This document shows positions 13,900-19,806 of a stretch of DNA of 20,212 bases, piece by piece. The position numbers and the translations under genes were made by a program. Position 1 is the stretch's first letter. Every line of letters starts with the position of its first letter. Under the pieces are notes generated by a model, which did no database searches, was not told where the DNA came from, and saw only the letters and a list, made by a program, of their open reading frames with translations. Source of the DNA: a virus; IMG/VR virus record IMGVR_UViG_3300042478_000465, positions 1-20,212 of that record, one strand, 5' to 3'.

Positions 13900-14303
13900 T
13901 TTGTTACACCCCATTGATTTGAACGATTGTGCCGACGCATACTTTGACCAATCAATCCACCACGCTTCCTATCTATATTTGACAATCTTTTCAACCTAAT
14001 ATCATCGTTATTTTTCGTTGATTCGGTATTTAAGAAAGTCATCCAGTTTAATGTTTCAAGGTCTTTTGACTTATCCGTATCCCATAACCGATCAGCTAGC
14101 GGCTTTAAGTAACAGCCTACAAAAGCCTGAACGCGCATTTTGTTAGACTTAGGTTGACGTTTTAACGATTTCTCAGGAACATCAATCCCATAGACTCGTA
14201 ACCAATTCCACAGAACACCAACTGTTACGTCCTTGCGAAACGCCTTAATTAGCATTGCGTCATAAATTCGTTGCTTATCCACGCCAATCCCCTTTTTTGC
14301 CAC
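13896..14303 (-). CDS. Basic protein of unknown function in the replication operon
   Basis: A 135-residue basic protein. After a short MAKKGIGVD start it has RIYDAMLIKAFRKDVTVGVL and WNWLRVYGIDVPEKSLKRQP (about residues 13-52), which could be a helix-turn-helix, then a polar, Arg/Asn-rich tail. No family is recognised. The start is uncertain: a GTG at 14303 has AGGA four bases upstream, and a second in-frame GTG at 14282 has AAGGGG at better spacing and lies just before the stop of the previous gene. Its stop overlaps the VRR-NUC start in a GTGA. DNA binding is a guess from charge. Confidence 0.55.
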   Translation of the reverse strand: MAKKGIGVDKQRIYDAMLIKAFRKDVTVGVLWNWLRVYGIDVPEKSLKRQPKSNKMRVQAFVGCYLKPLADRLWDTDKSKDLETLNWMTFLNTESTKNNDDIRLKRLSNIDRKRGGLIGQSMRRHNRSNQWGVTK

Positions 14304-14484
14304 GGTTTCCTAACGACCATTCTCTACGACAATCAGCCTCTAGCTGGTCAGCCGCCTTATGCCCACGTTTCTGCCTAACAACGCTCAGGTACTTTAAGGC
14401 TGAATCCCTGTCTGCTGTCCTCCACGCTAGTACAGCCCTGACTTCACATTGATGCCTGTATTCCTCAGTCTCTAAAACGTCCAT
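14275..14484 (-). CDS. Small conserved phage protein (DUF7696-like)
   Basis: A 69-residue protein starting MDVLETEEYRHQCEVRAVLA. It continues WRTADRDSALKYLSVVRQKR and ends in a W-S-L-G-N-R-G-K-K-G-D-W-R pattern. The EEYRHQCEVR start and GNRG..GDWR end are a combination I recall from a family of small phage and prophage proteins of unknown function, probably DUF7696; the name is from memory. The frame runs further upstream, but the ATG at 14484 is preferred, giving a 20-nt overlap with the helicase end. The conserved Trp, Arg and Cys suggest a compact fold, not a random frame. Confidence 0.65.
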   Translation of the reverse strand: MDVLETEEYRHQCEVRAVLAWRTADRDSALKYLSVVRQKRGHKAADQLEADCRREWSLGNRGKKGDWRG

Positions 14485-15466
14485 TGTTGTCAAAGTCCTG
14501 TGGTCTTGATCCTGCCGATTCAACAAACTGCTGGCTAGCTTGGTGATACCAAAGCTGATACCACTCCTGAGCCTCACCGTTACGCTGCTTCTCGTTCATT
14601 AAGAACGTATCGCCCTGTGATTCATCCACAGTTTCGCCACGGTTTCGCTGGTTTTCCTTCTTTTTGTTGCGCCACACAAGAAAGACGTTATCAACCTGAT
14701 CGCTAATAGAGCCAGAGCCTTTTAAGTCGTTTTTATTCGGAGTTACCTCGTCACTAGCCTGTTTCCGGATATGGTGGACTAGGTGAATGTGTACGTTATG
14801 ATCTCTAGCCAAAGCCGTTAACTCATCGATAAAGCCCTTCTGACCGTTAAAGTCATCCTCGTTCTTAACGCACTTCATTAGGGAATCGATAAAAATATGC
14901 TGGACTCCTAGTTCTACAGCGCAATATCTCGCCATAGCAATAACCTTGTCCGGGCTAGTCGTTCCCTGCTGATCGTAAAGATAAAGATGGTCAACTGTAA
15001 ACTTATCCATCCGAGTCAGAATCTTCGTGATGTAACCCTCACGGTCTGATACCAGCGGATCATCAATAAATTCTCCTGAGAACTGTCGCAACATCCTCTC
15101 TAGCGTCTTAATCGGCTTCATCTCGAAACTAGCAATACATACCTTTTGGTTCTGCTTCACTAGGTGCAGAGCAATCTGTCCGGTCAACAGCGACTTACCG
15201 CCACCGTTAGAACCTGCGTAAACCGTTACCTCTCCCGGTCTGAACGCAAAGGAATCGTGAGTCTTGCTCCAAGGTAATAGTATTTTTGCATCTCTAGTGG
15301 TGCTGAGATAGCTTTCCTTTATGTCATCGAGGAAGTCTCTAGCCTGTTTAACCTTTAGCGTTACATCATTAGCGTGAAGGTATTTCTCTACGTCAATAGA
15401 ATCAGACTTGATAATCCTCAGCCGTCTCGCTTCGTCTAACTGTTCTGCTCTCTGCTCCAGACTCAT
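14465..15466 (-). CDS. RecA-fold replicative helicase (DnaB/T7 gp4 helicase type)
   Basis: A 333-residue helicase with only the motor domain. Walker A is GSNGGGKS (85-92), Walker B is QHIFIDSLMK (189-198) with Asp194, and a HIHLVHHIRKQ segment (226-236) followed by KGSGSISDQVD (249-259) matches motifs H3 and H4 of the hexameric SF4 helicases. The N-terminal 70 residues form a short helical lead, with no primase fused. It should unwind DNA 5' to 3' at the phage fork as a hexamer. The primase-like zinc finger is a separate gene upstream. The ATG has a GGGAG site and lies inside the end of the small gene before it (65-nt overlap). Confidence 0.88.
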   Translation of the reverse strand: MSLEQRAEQLDEARRLRIIKSDSIDVEKYLHANDVTLKVKQARDFLDDIKESYLSTTRDAKILLPWSKTHDSFAFRPGEVTVYAGSNGGGKSLLTGQIALHLVKQNQKVCIASFEMKPIKTLERMLRQFSGEFIDDPLVSDREGYITKILTRMDKFTVDHLYLYDQQGTTSPDKVIAMARYCAVELGVQHIFIDSLMKCVKNEDDFNGQKGFIDELTALARDHNVHIHLVHHIRKQASDEVTPNKNDLKGSGSISDQVDNVFLVWRNKKKENQRNRGETVDESQGDTFLMNEKQRNGEAQEWYQLWYHQASQQFVESAGSRPQDFDNNGRFRD

Positions 15467-15572
15467 CTCGTCTCCCTAGTTCGTAAAGTTTATGCAAAGC
15501 AAATACGCTACCTACCCAAAACCCCGGTGCTACTTCAGAGAAGCCTAACTCAATCAGCTTTGATTCAGTCAT
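15402..15572 (-). CDS. 56-residue small protein overlapping the helicase start
   Basis: A short frame starting MTESKLIELGFSEVAPGFWV and continuing GSVFALHKLYELGRRDESGA to a polar end. The first 35 residues look ordered, with a GF.EV..GFW.G pattern; the last 20 lie in the helicase overlap and are low in hydrophobics. Its ATG overlaps the previous stop by 8 nt, consistent with coupling. No family recognised. It may mainly deliver ribosomes to the helicase start, or be a genuine small protein of the replication module. Confidence 0.5.
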   Translation of the reverse strand: MTESKLIELGFSEVAPGFWVGSVFALHKLYELGRRDESGAESRTVRRSETAEDYQV

Positions 15573-15771
15573 CTTTTCTCACTTCCATCATGGCATCGGC
15601 GATTGAATAGGCAAGTGCTGCTTGCTCATAACCGTTCCAAACAGGGTCACTCTCAAAGTTCATCGCTAGTGACTGCATAATCATCCCTGCAAACCAGTCG
15701 CGCAAATCCATGCCATCTTGCGTAGTGATGTGACCGTTATCCTTCAACGTAGGAAATGCTTTCATCCTCAT
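15565..15771 (-). CDS. Small conserved phage protein (DLRDWFAGM type)
   Basis: A 68-residue protein with GMDLRDWFAGMIMQSLAMNF (about residues 19-38) and a late helix (AALAYSIADAMMEVRKD). The DLRD.FAG.AMQ motif occurs in many small phage proteins near replication genes (from memory), function unknown; the late A..Y..AD.M...R helix also fits. It has the clearest ribosome site of the region, GGAGG six bases before the ATG, and starts eight bases after the preceding stop. Confidence 0.68.
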   Translation of the reverse strand: MRMKAFPTLKDNGHITTQDGMDLRDWFAGMIMQSLAMNFESDPVWNGYEQAALAYSIADAMMEVRKDD

Positions 15772-15779
15772 GTTTCCTC

Positions 15780-16196
15780 CTATAAATAACTTACCGCTTC
15801 GTTAATTCGCGTAAAAGCCGTTTTAAGCCGTTTTTTATCCACGTCTGATACCTGCCTACCCTCAGCCATATCAAACGCCGCTATCGACGTAATAAGCGCC
15901 TCAAATTGGATTATTTTCATTAGGTCTGTGGCATAAAACGGTCTACGGACTGGTTTATTCGTTTCGCTAGGCATAAAAGATTGATCTTTAGGAAACAGAT
16001 CAGTCAAGTCCATACCGACTGCACTAACGACTTCGTAAGCCGAGCAACCAGCAAAACACTTCAGCAGAATCCGTCCGTCATCAGTCTCAGTAATCGCTAG
16101 GCTAGGACGCTTATCCTCATGCGCTGGACAACAGGCTACCCAATGACCACGCTTACCTTGAACCTTCTCCAGCTTGTTTAGGAAATCTCCAATCAT
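15780..16196 (-). CDS. Stand-alone CHC2-type primase zinc-finger protein
   Basis: A 138-residue protein holding only the N-terminal zinc-binding part of a DnaG/T7-type primase. GHWVACCPAHEDKRPSLAIT (17-36) gives Cys22/Cys23 and His26. ILLKCFAGCSAYEVVSAVGM (43-62) gives Cys47 and Cys51, followed by DLTDLFP. The C-terminal 70 residues are helical with no Toprim or polymerase motif. It probably recognises the priming sequence and works with the helicase or host DnaG. It could instead be a remnant of a larger primase, but the clean ATGA overlap with the gene before it and the undamaged fold argue for a working small protein. Confidence 0.8.
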   Translation of the reverse strand: MIGDFLNKLEKVQGKRGHWVACCPAHEDKRPSLAITETDDGRILLKCFAGCSAYEVVSAVGMDLTDLFPKDQSFMPSETNKPVRRPFYATDLMKIIQFEALITSIAAFDMAEGRQVSDVDKKRLKTAFTRINEAVSYL

Positions 16197-16834
16197 TTCA
16201 GAATCCTCCCAAAAGGAAGATTCGGCGTGCTGGAGACCGTAATTTCATCTTCCCAACGTCTAGCGTTAAGCCATGAGGCAGGATAAGGAACATACGTTAG
16301 GTCATCAGTATCTAATTCCTGAATTATTATGGCTTTAGCAATTTCATCAAAAAGCTCATCAGTCATATCCAGCTTGCTAAATGCTTTCCTAGCAGCCTCT
16401 TTAGCTACCCTTTTAGGATAAAGTTTCCAAAATTCGGCAAAATAATCTCTGGTAGTCTCTGTATTTAATGTGATCTTGCAAGGTTTATCTAATCGATCTT
16501 GCAAAGGTTGCGAGATGGAAGAACGCAACATTGAGTAATTTGGTCTGTAGTAAAGCGTCTGATCCCAATGGTTTTCGCTCTTACGTTCAGCGATAAGTAA
16601 TCCATCTTCACGAAGACGTTTCAAAATTGAAAATATTGTTCGCTCAGACCAAAACGGAAACTGCTTTTTCCACTCAGGAATCGAGTTATAGACCCATGTA
16701 TAGCCATCATCATAGGTTTTTGCTTTGTTGCACCAGTAATGAACCTGCTGGATAACGATTGCTTCATTTAGACCATATAGCTCCGCAAGAGTAGGAAGCA
16801 CCACTAACGGATACTCGTCAATAAGAACATTCAT
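16193..16834 (-). CDS. Phage replisome organizer, winged-helix (DnaD/DnaT-like)
   Basis: A 213-residue initiator-type protein. The N-terminal 100 residues are a winged helix: a TLAELYGLNEAIVIQQVHYW helix (about 15-34), the typical DGYTWVYNSIPEWKKQFPFW segment (about 42-61), a SERTIFSILKRLREDGLL recognition helix (about 62-79), and a wing. The middle is polar, and the end has DYFAEFWKLYPKRVAKEAAR (about 130-149) and a YVPYPASWLNARRWEDE motif (about 177-193) found in phage replication proteins. It should bind the origin and recruit helicase. It is the first gene after the structured leader; only a weak GGA ribosome site precedes the ATG. Confidence 0.8.
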   Translation of the reverse strand: MNVLIDEYPLVVLPTLAELYGLNEAIVIQQVHYWCNKAKTYDDGYTWVYNSIPEWKKQFPFWSERTIFSILKRLREDGLLIAERKSENHWDQTLYYRPNYSMLRSSISQPLQDRLDKPCKITLNTETTRDYFAEFWKLYPKRVAKEAARKAFSKLDMTDELFDEIAKAIIIQELDTDDLTYVPYPASWLNARRWEDEITVSSTPNLPFGRILK

Positions 16835-16846
16835 AGCTTTTTTCCA

Positions 16847-16954
16847 ATAAAAAAAGCCCTAGGAGAGACTCTCACCGAATTACCGGCGTTGGCGGACTGG
16901 CACGTACCAGCAGAGTCCCTTCTAGGGCTTACGTGAACACGCCGCCAAGCGTGT
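16847..16954 (-). ncRNA. Structured leader RNA with terminator-like stem and possible pseudoknot
   Basis: Read on the minus strand, a small hairpin comes first (ACACGC, loop, GCGTGT; 16937-16954). Then a long stem pairs 16913-16930 with 16854-16871 over 18 positions (nine perfect pairs at the base, one mismatch and one G-U above), ending in a run of seven U, just 13 bases before the replication gene. The first hairpin's loop contains TTGGCG, and TTGGCGG (16942-16948, minus) can pair fully with CCGCCAA (16889-16895, minus) inside the large loop, giving a possible pseudoknot. It looks like an attenuator or riboswitch-like control, but no known class is recognised. Confidence 0.5.
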
Positions 16955-16959
16955 GCAAA

Positions 16960-17133
16960 TCATACCTTCGGGTTTCTTCTTTCGCAAGTCTTACAAACAT
17001 CGCTATTGTTGTACTGCGCTAACGATCTTGTTTTTTTGCAAACAGAGCAAAGCCGAGTACTAAAGTTATAAATCGTTTCCGTTCCATGTGAATCGGACTT
17101 TCGACGCAAGGGTTTTGAAGGGTCTATTTCCAA
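16960..17133 (-). CDS. Small zinc-finger protein (four Cys), start uncertain
   Basis: A frame whose end holds a clear zinc-finger: RLCSVCKKTRSLAQY, then DVCKTCERRNPKV, with Cys29-x2-Cys32 and Cys47-x2-Cys50. Given here from a TTG at 17133 (57 residues) with an AGAGG about eight bases upstream. The frame stays open to about 17243 without any ATG, and the extra part also looks like protein (LWLRKKTYQKSNLKKY, then KDFCLKLALEVNP), so the true start may be a rare codon further upstream or may be reached by frameshift from the overlapping frame at 17066-17245. It is the first gene of the minus-strand unit and could be a regulator. No family recognised. Confidence 0.5.
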   Translation of the reverse strand: MEIDPSKPLRRKSDSHGTETIYNFSTRLCSVCKKTRSLAQYNNSDVCKTCERRNPKV

Positions 17134-17245
17134 TGGGTTGACCTCTAGGGCTAGTTTTAGGCAGAAATCTTTGTACTTCTTTAGGTTGCTCTTTTGGTAA
17201 GTCTTTTTTCTTAACCATAATTGTGCCAGAGTTAGGGTGTTTCAT
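17066..17245 (-). CDS. Overlapping 59-codon frame, possible alternative gene start
   Basis: An ATG frame beginning MKHPNSGTIMVKKKDLPKEQ and ending KVRFTWNGNDL, overlapping the zinc-finger frame in another register. It has the ATG the other lacks, plus a second ATG at 17218, but no ribosome site. A TATTAT that could be a -10 box overlaps the first ATG (17244-17249), so that ATG may not be transcribed. Either this is a separate small gene, the first half of a frameshifted product, or a chance frame. Confidence 0.3.
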   Translation of the reverse strand: MKHPNSGTIMVKKKDLPKEQPKEVQRFLPKTSPRGQPIGNRPFKTLASKVRFTWNGNDL

Positions 17246-17286
17246 AATAGAATGTTTCTATTGGGATATGGATTCCTATTAGAAAT
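17246..17286. promoter_or_regulatory. Twin inverted repeats, likely operator between divergent units
   Basis: Two dyads lie in the divergent control region. AATAGAA-TGT-TTCTATT (17246-17262) is a perfect 7-bp inverted repeat. ATTCCTA-T-TAGAAAT (17272-17286) is a 15-bp dyad with one mismatch. Both carry the TAGAA/TTCTA element, with centres 25 bases apart, about 2.4 helical turns. Such spaced dyads between diverging genes are typical phage repressor sites. The Cro/CI-type protein at 19807-19998 is the likely binder (inference). Weak promoter candidates lie nearby: TATTAT on the minus strand at 17244-17249, and TAGTAT on the plus strand at 17315-17320. Confidence 0.55.
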
Positions 17287-17348
17287 GTTTTTACACACAA
17301 GTCTTGAATCGGTTTAGTATTTCGGAACTGCAACTAGGAGATTAAATT

Positions 17349-17681
17349 ATGGATAAGCAGGGTTACGAGCAGTTCTTAATTGGTACGCTACAAGACGGGT
17401 TTCCCGGCGAGTTGACCGCTTGTTTCAAAGATACATTAAAACAGTCACGCGAGGAACGGTTAGAGGAAGAACTTTGCATCCTCCTTGAGACTTGCGCTGT
17501 GTTCCAGTCCGATCCACTAAAGTTGCAAGCAGCTATCCGTCGCAACATGGTAGGTATCGTTAATCGACTGGTCAAAGAATCTACACTTCCTGAATATGTT
17601 GAAACTCAGGAAGATATTGATAGAGATCGTGGTGACTGGCTCTATCAGGAAATGAAAGACAGAGAAGCGGAGGGAAGATGA
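17349..17681 (+). CDS. First gene of the plus-strand unit, unknown function
   Basis: A 110-residue acidic helical protein starting MDKQGYEQFLIGTLQDGFPG. Two helical stretches follow (REERLEEELCILLETCAVFQ; LQAAIRRNMVGIVNRLVKES) and the end is very charged (EDIDRDRGDWLYQEMKDREA). A good ribosome site, AGGAG, lies nine bases before the ATG. No family recognised. As the first gene after the operators it is likely expressed early. Its stop overlaps the next ATG in an ATGA (17678-17681). Confidence 0.6.
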   Translation: MDKQGYEQFLIGTLQDGFPGELTACFKDTLKQSREERLEEELCILLETCAVFQSDPLKLQAAIRRNMVGIVNRLVKESTLPEYVETQEDIDRDRGDWLYQEMKDREAEGR

Positions 17682-17878
17682 ACCCTAGCCGTACAGAAAT
17701 CGATAACTGGCAACTCGCTGAAATTGTCTATGCTTTGCGTCTATTGATTGATAGAGTAGAACGCAGAACAGCATCGGATGAAGATAAACAAATTGTCTAC
17801 ATGGCTTATCGTGCGTTAGAGAATACTCCTCACGTTATTAAGCAGATCGTAGACGAACTAGAGAGAGGCAACCAATGA
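17678..17878 (+). CDS. 66-residue helical protein, unknown function
   Basis: An almost wholly helical protein: WQLAEIVYALRLLIDRVERR (about residues 11-30), then ASDEDKQIVYMAYRALENTP and a final helix ending in DELERGNQ. The heptad-like Leu/Ile spacing suggests a helical hairpin or dimer. It is coupled to its neighbours by ATGA overlaps at both ends, which supports real translation. No family recognised. Confidence 0.6.
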   Translation: MNPSRTEIDNWQLAEIVYALRLLIDRVERRTASDEDKQIVYMAYRALENTPHVIKQIVDELERGNQ

Positions 17879-17988
17879 AAAAGCTATTCAATCCAGACGA
17901 TAAACTGGCAGACTTTATCGACCGTCATGCTGGTGCTGTGTTAGCGTGTATGCTGTTACTAGCGTTACTAATGGACAGCTTTGCATGA
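17875..17988 (+). CDS. 37-residue single-span membrane peptide
   Basis: A short frame starting MKKLFNPDDKLADFIDRHAG, followed by a hydrophobic stretch AVLACMLLLALLM (about residues 21-33) and a DSFA end. It has ATGA overlaps with both neighbours. The hydrophobic segment is somewhat short for a full span but could sit in the inner membrane. Small membrane peptides in early phage operons often affect host functions, though nothing specific can be said here. Confidence 0.5.
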   Translation: MKKLFNPDDKLADFIDRHAGAVLACMLLLALLMDSFA

Positions 17989-18167
17989 AGAAAACATTCC
18001 CTTGTATCTTAGACAAAGATTTTAAATATGTTCCGTCAGGCAAAACGAACATTCGCAAGACTTTCGACCGTATTCGCAAAGAGCAAAAGGAGGCTTCAAC
18101 GGTACAAACTACTACGCAAACACAATCTCACAATATCATTTTCAATAAGAAATTCGCTAAGGGATAA
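17985..18167 (+). CDS. 60-residue basic protein, unknown function
   Basis: A basic protein starting MKKTFPCILDKDFKYVPSGK, then TNIRKTFDRIRKEQKEAS and a Thr/Gln-rich, probably flexible end (TVQTTTQTQSHN). The IL.KDFKYVPS..T.IR.TF.RIR pattern appears near annealing-protein genes in related phages (from memory). The frame extends 13 codons upstream, but the ATG at 17985, which overlaps the membrane-peptide stop, is the likely start. It lies directly upstream of the ERF gene. Confidence 0.6.
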   Translation: MKKTFPCILDKDFKYVPSGKTNIRKTFDRIRKEQKEASTVQTTTQTQSHNIIFNKKFAKG

Positions 18168-18171
18168 ATAA

Positions 18172-18837
18172 ATGGATAACCAACTAGATAACAGACAGCA
18201 GGAACAAGACGAACATCAGCAATGGATCGTTTACCAGAAGCTACAGACAGCCAGAGTCAAGTTACAAGGCGTAAAGTTAGAGAAGTCCGGTCACAATAAG
18301 TTTGCTGGCTATCGGTACTTTGAACTCGCTGACTTCCTGCCTACTGTAAACAATATATTCGCTGAACTAGGTCTTGCTCATACGCTAGAGTTTACGGATA
18401 CGTTAGCATCAATGTATGTCATTGATACAGAGAACGGTGGTCATGCAAAGTTTACTTGCCCTATGGCTAATGCTGAACTTAAAGGATGCCATCCAGTACA
18501 AAACCTCGGAGCATCGATAACGTACATCACTCGTTACCTGCTGGTTATGGCTCTGGCTATCTGTGAACACGATGCCCTAGACGCTACTACTGGTGCTGAT
18601 GAGCCTCGTTCTGCAAAGCCGATCACTAAGTCGGTATTCGATACGTTAGACGAACAATCTCAGAACGAGATTAAAAGCTATGCAGCCGACATCATCATGA
18701 TGATTCATAAGGATAGGGTCGGAGAAGCAGTCGAGTACATCAATAGTCTGGAGCTAGATGCTGACTGGAAAACAGCACTCTGGAGCCAGTTAGATAGTAA
18801 ACAGCGTAGTGCAATCAAGAAATTCGCTCAAGGATAA
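18172..18837 (+). CDS. erf: ERF-family single-strand annealing protein
   Basis: A 221-residue protein of the ERF superfamily (named for phage P22 Erf), which anneals complementary single strands during recombination. The core runs from about residue 20 to 145. It includes KLEKSGHNKFAGYRYFELAD, the hallmark GY.YF...D block (about 38-57), then FLPTVNNIFAELGLAHTLEF, and the conserved NLGASITYITRYLLVMALAI (about 110-129) with the RY motif. The C-terminal 80 residues are polar with a helical end. It is followed after three bases by the SSB-like gene, a natural partner. No partner exonuclease of lambda type is visible; the VRR-NUC or other nucleases might serve. Confidence 0.9.
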   Translation: MDNQLDNRQQEQDEHQQWIVYQKLQTARVKLQGVKLEKSGHNKFAGYRYFELADFLPTVNNIFAELGLAHTLEFTDTLASMYVIDTENGGHAKFTCPMANAELKGCHPVQNLGASITYITRYLLVMALAICEHDALDATTGADEPRSAKPITKSVFDTLDEQSQNEIKSYAADIIMMIHKDRVGEAVEYINSLELDADWKTALWSQLDSKQRSAIKKFAQG

Positions 18838-18840
18838 AAC

Positions 18841-19092
18841 ATGGAATACGACAATACAAACAAAGGTACTTTAGGCAAGAACCATAACAAGAAGTCAGAT
18901 ACGCATCCTGACTATTCAGGTCAGATCAACATCGATGGAACTGATTACTGGCTATCAGGCTGGCTTAAAGAGTCTAAGAAAGACGGTAGCAAGTTCTTCT
19001 CTTTAGCGGTTAAGGCTAAAGATTCAAAGCCTTCTAAAGCTCGTCAGAAGGATGATTTCCAGGGTGATGACTTAGCTGATGTGCCGTTTTGA
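18841..19092 (+). CDS. SSB-like protein with acidic PF tail
   Basis: An 83-residue protein that may bind single-stranded DNA. The middle, SGQINIDGTDYWLSGWLKES then KKDGSKFFSLAVKAKDSK (about residues 25-63), is a compact set of strands of the kind seen in small phage OB-fold-like proteins. The end, DDFQGDDLADVPF, is acidic and closes with Pro-Phe, exactly the kind of tail bacterial SSB uses to dock partner proteins. The N-terminus is polar. It sits between the ERF gene and a nuclease, consistent with recombination or replication. It is shorter than classical SSB and the fold is inferred. Confidence 0.65.
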   Translation: MEYDNTNKGTLGKNHNKKSDTHPDYSGQINIDGTDYWLSGWLKESKKDGSKFFSLAVKAKDSKPSKARQKDDFQGDDLADVPF

Positions 19093-19532
19093 TGAAAGAC
19101 TATTTTGCTGAACTTAGGGCAAAAAGAAAGGCTTTAGGTCTTTGCGTTTCTTGTGGCAAACACCCTGTTCCTTGCGAACCATGTAAATTACGAAACCGTG
19201 AATACATGAGGCGTAAACGAGCAGGGATACCGCAAGAAGAAAAAACAAGACAATGGCACTCAAAAAGACACTATTACTTAAAGTATAAGTATGGAATCAC
19301 AGAGCAACAGTATGATGAACTGTTTAAGTTGCAAAGTGGTAAATGTGCGATTTGTCAGTCAAGCGAAACAAAAGATAAAAAGAGGCATAAATTGATGGTG
19401 GATCATTGTCATACAACTGGAAAAGTAAGGGGGTTGTTATGTTCATCATGCAATAAAGCAATAGGACTTATGAGCGATTCTCCTAAAACGCTTTTAGCTG
19501 CAATAAAGTATTTGAAGGATAACGGTCATTGA
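19092..19532 (+). CDS. Endonuclease VII-like HNH nuclease
   Basis: A 146-residue protein. An N-terminal Cys cluster (Cys18, 21, 28, 31 in LCVSCGKHPVPCEPCKLRNR) forms an extra zinc finger. The nuclease follows: CAICQSSE (85-92), LMVDHCHTTGKVRGLLCSSC (101-120) with Asp104-His105, His107, Cys117 and Cys120, then NKAIGLMSD with Asn121. This is the Endonuclease_7 type, used by phages to resolve branched DNA and also spread as homing genes. The ATG at 19092 overlaps the previous stop (TGATG); an adjacent TTG at 19089 is less likely. The gene is richer in A and T than the SSB-like gene, so it may have been inserted. Confidence 0.88.
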   Translation: MKDYFAELRAKRKALGLCVSCGKHPVPCEPCKLRNREYMRRKRAGIPQEEKTRQWHSKRHYYLKYKYGITEQQYDELFKLQSGKCAICQSSETKDKKRHKLMVDHCHTTGKVRGLLCSSCNKAIGLMSDSPKTLLAAIKYLKDNGH

Positions 19533-19806
19533 TTACGGACGAAAGCTAACGAGTACCGGATAGCACCACCGGACGAGAGAGCGTTAGTGAGTAGTCCACC
19601 ACTACGGGGGAAAGCTAATGCTAGTTTGCCGATTAACAAATCGTCAAGGATAGAGCTAGTGCTGCGAGTACCCCACCTTTTCCCGCCTAGCTGTGAGTGG
19701 CGGCAATAACTCCAGCAGCATACGCAATGACTCCTTTACGTGTTTGCTCCCTCGTTGTGAGTATGCTGACTGCCGGGAAAGACCGGCTTAACTAACCGAG
19801 GAACCC
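19533..19806 (+). other. 274-base structured region without a gene, before the regulator
   Basis: No frame of useful length runs through this gap on either strand. It holds a chain of possible hairpins on the plus strand: CTAACG...CGTTAG enclosing CCGG...CCGG (about 19550-19586); GTAGT-ccacc-ACTAC (about 19592-19606); CGATT-aaca-AATCG (about 19630-19643); CCGCC...GGCGG (about 19684-19704); CAGCATAC...GTATGCTG (about 19718-19770); and GCCGG-gaaaga-CCGGC (about 19773-19788). Short words recur (GAAAGCTAA, GAGTACC). It could be a leader RNA, an untranslated RNA, or an origin. The ribosome site of the next gene (GAGG) lies at its end. Confidence 0.5.

Noticed and set aside
16854-16930. Possible tRNA: about 77 bases with paired ends.
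   Set aside because: No T-loop consensus, no CCA-like end, an overlong closing stem and no proper anticodon arm on either strand.
19089-19806. Group I intron carrying the endonuclease VII-like gene, with the structured gap as intron core.
   Set aside because: No interrupted gene flanks it, and I could not find the conserved P7/P3 core pairings; the hairpins do not form the expected order.
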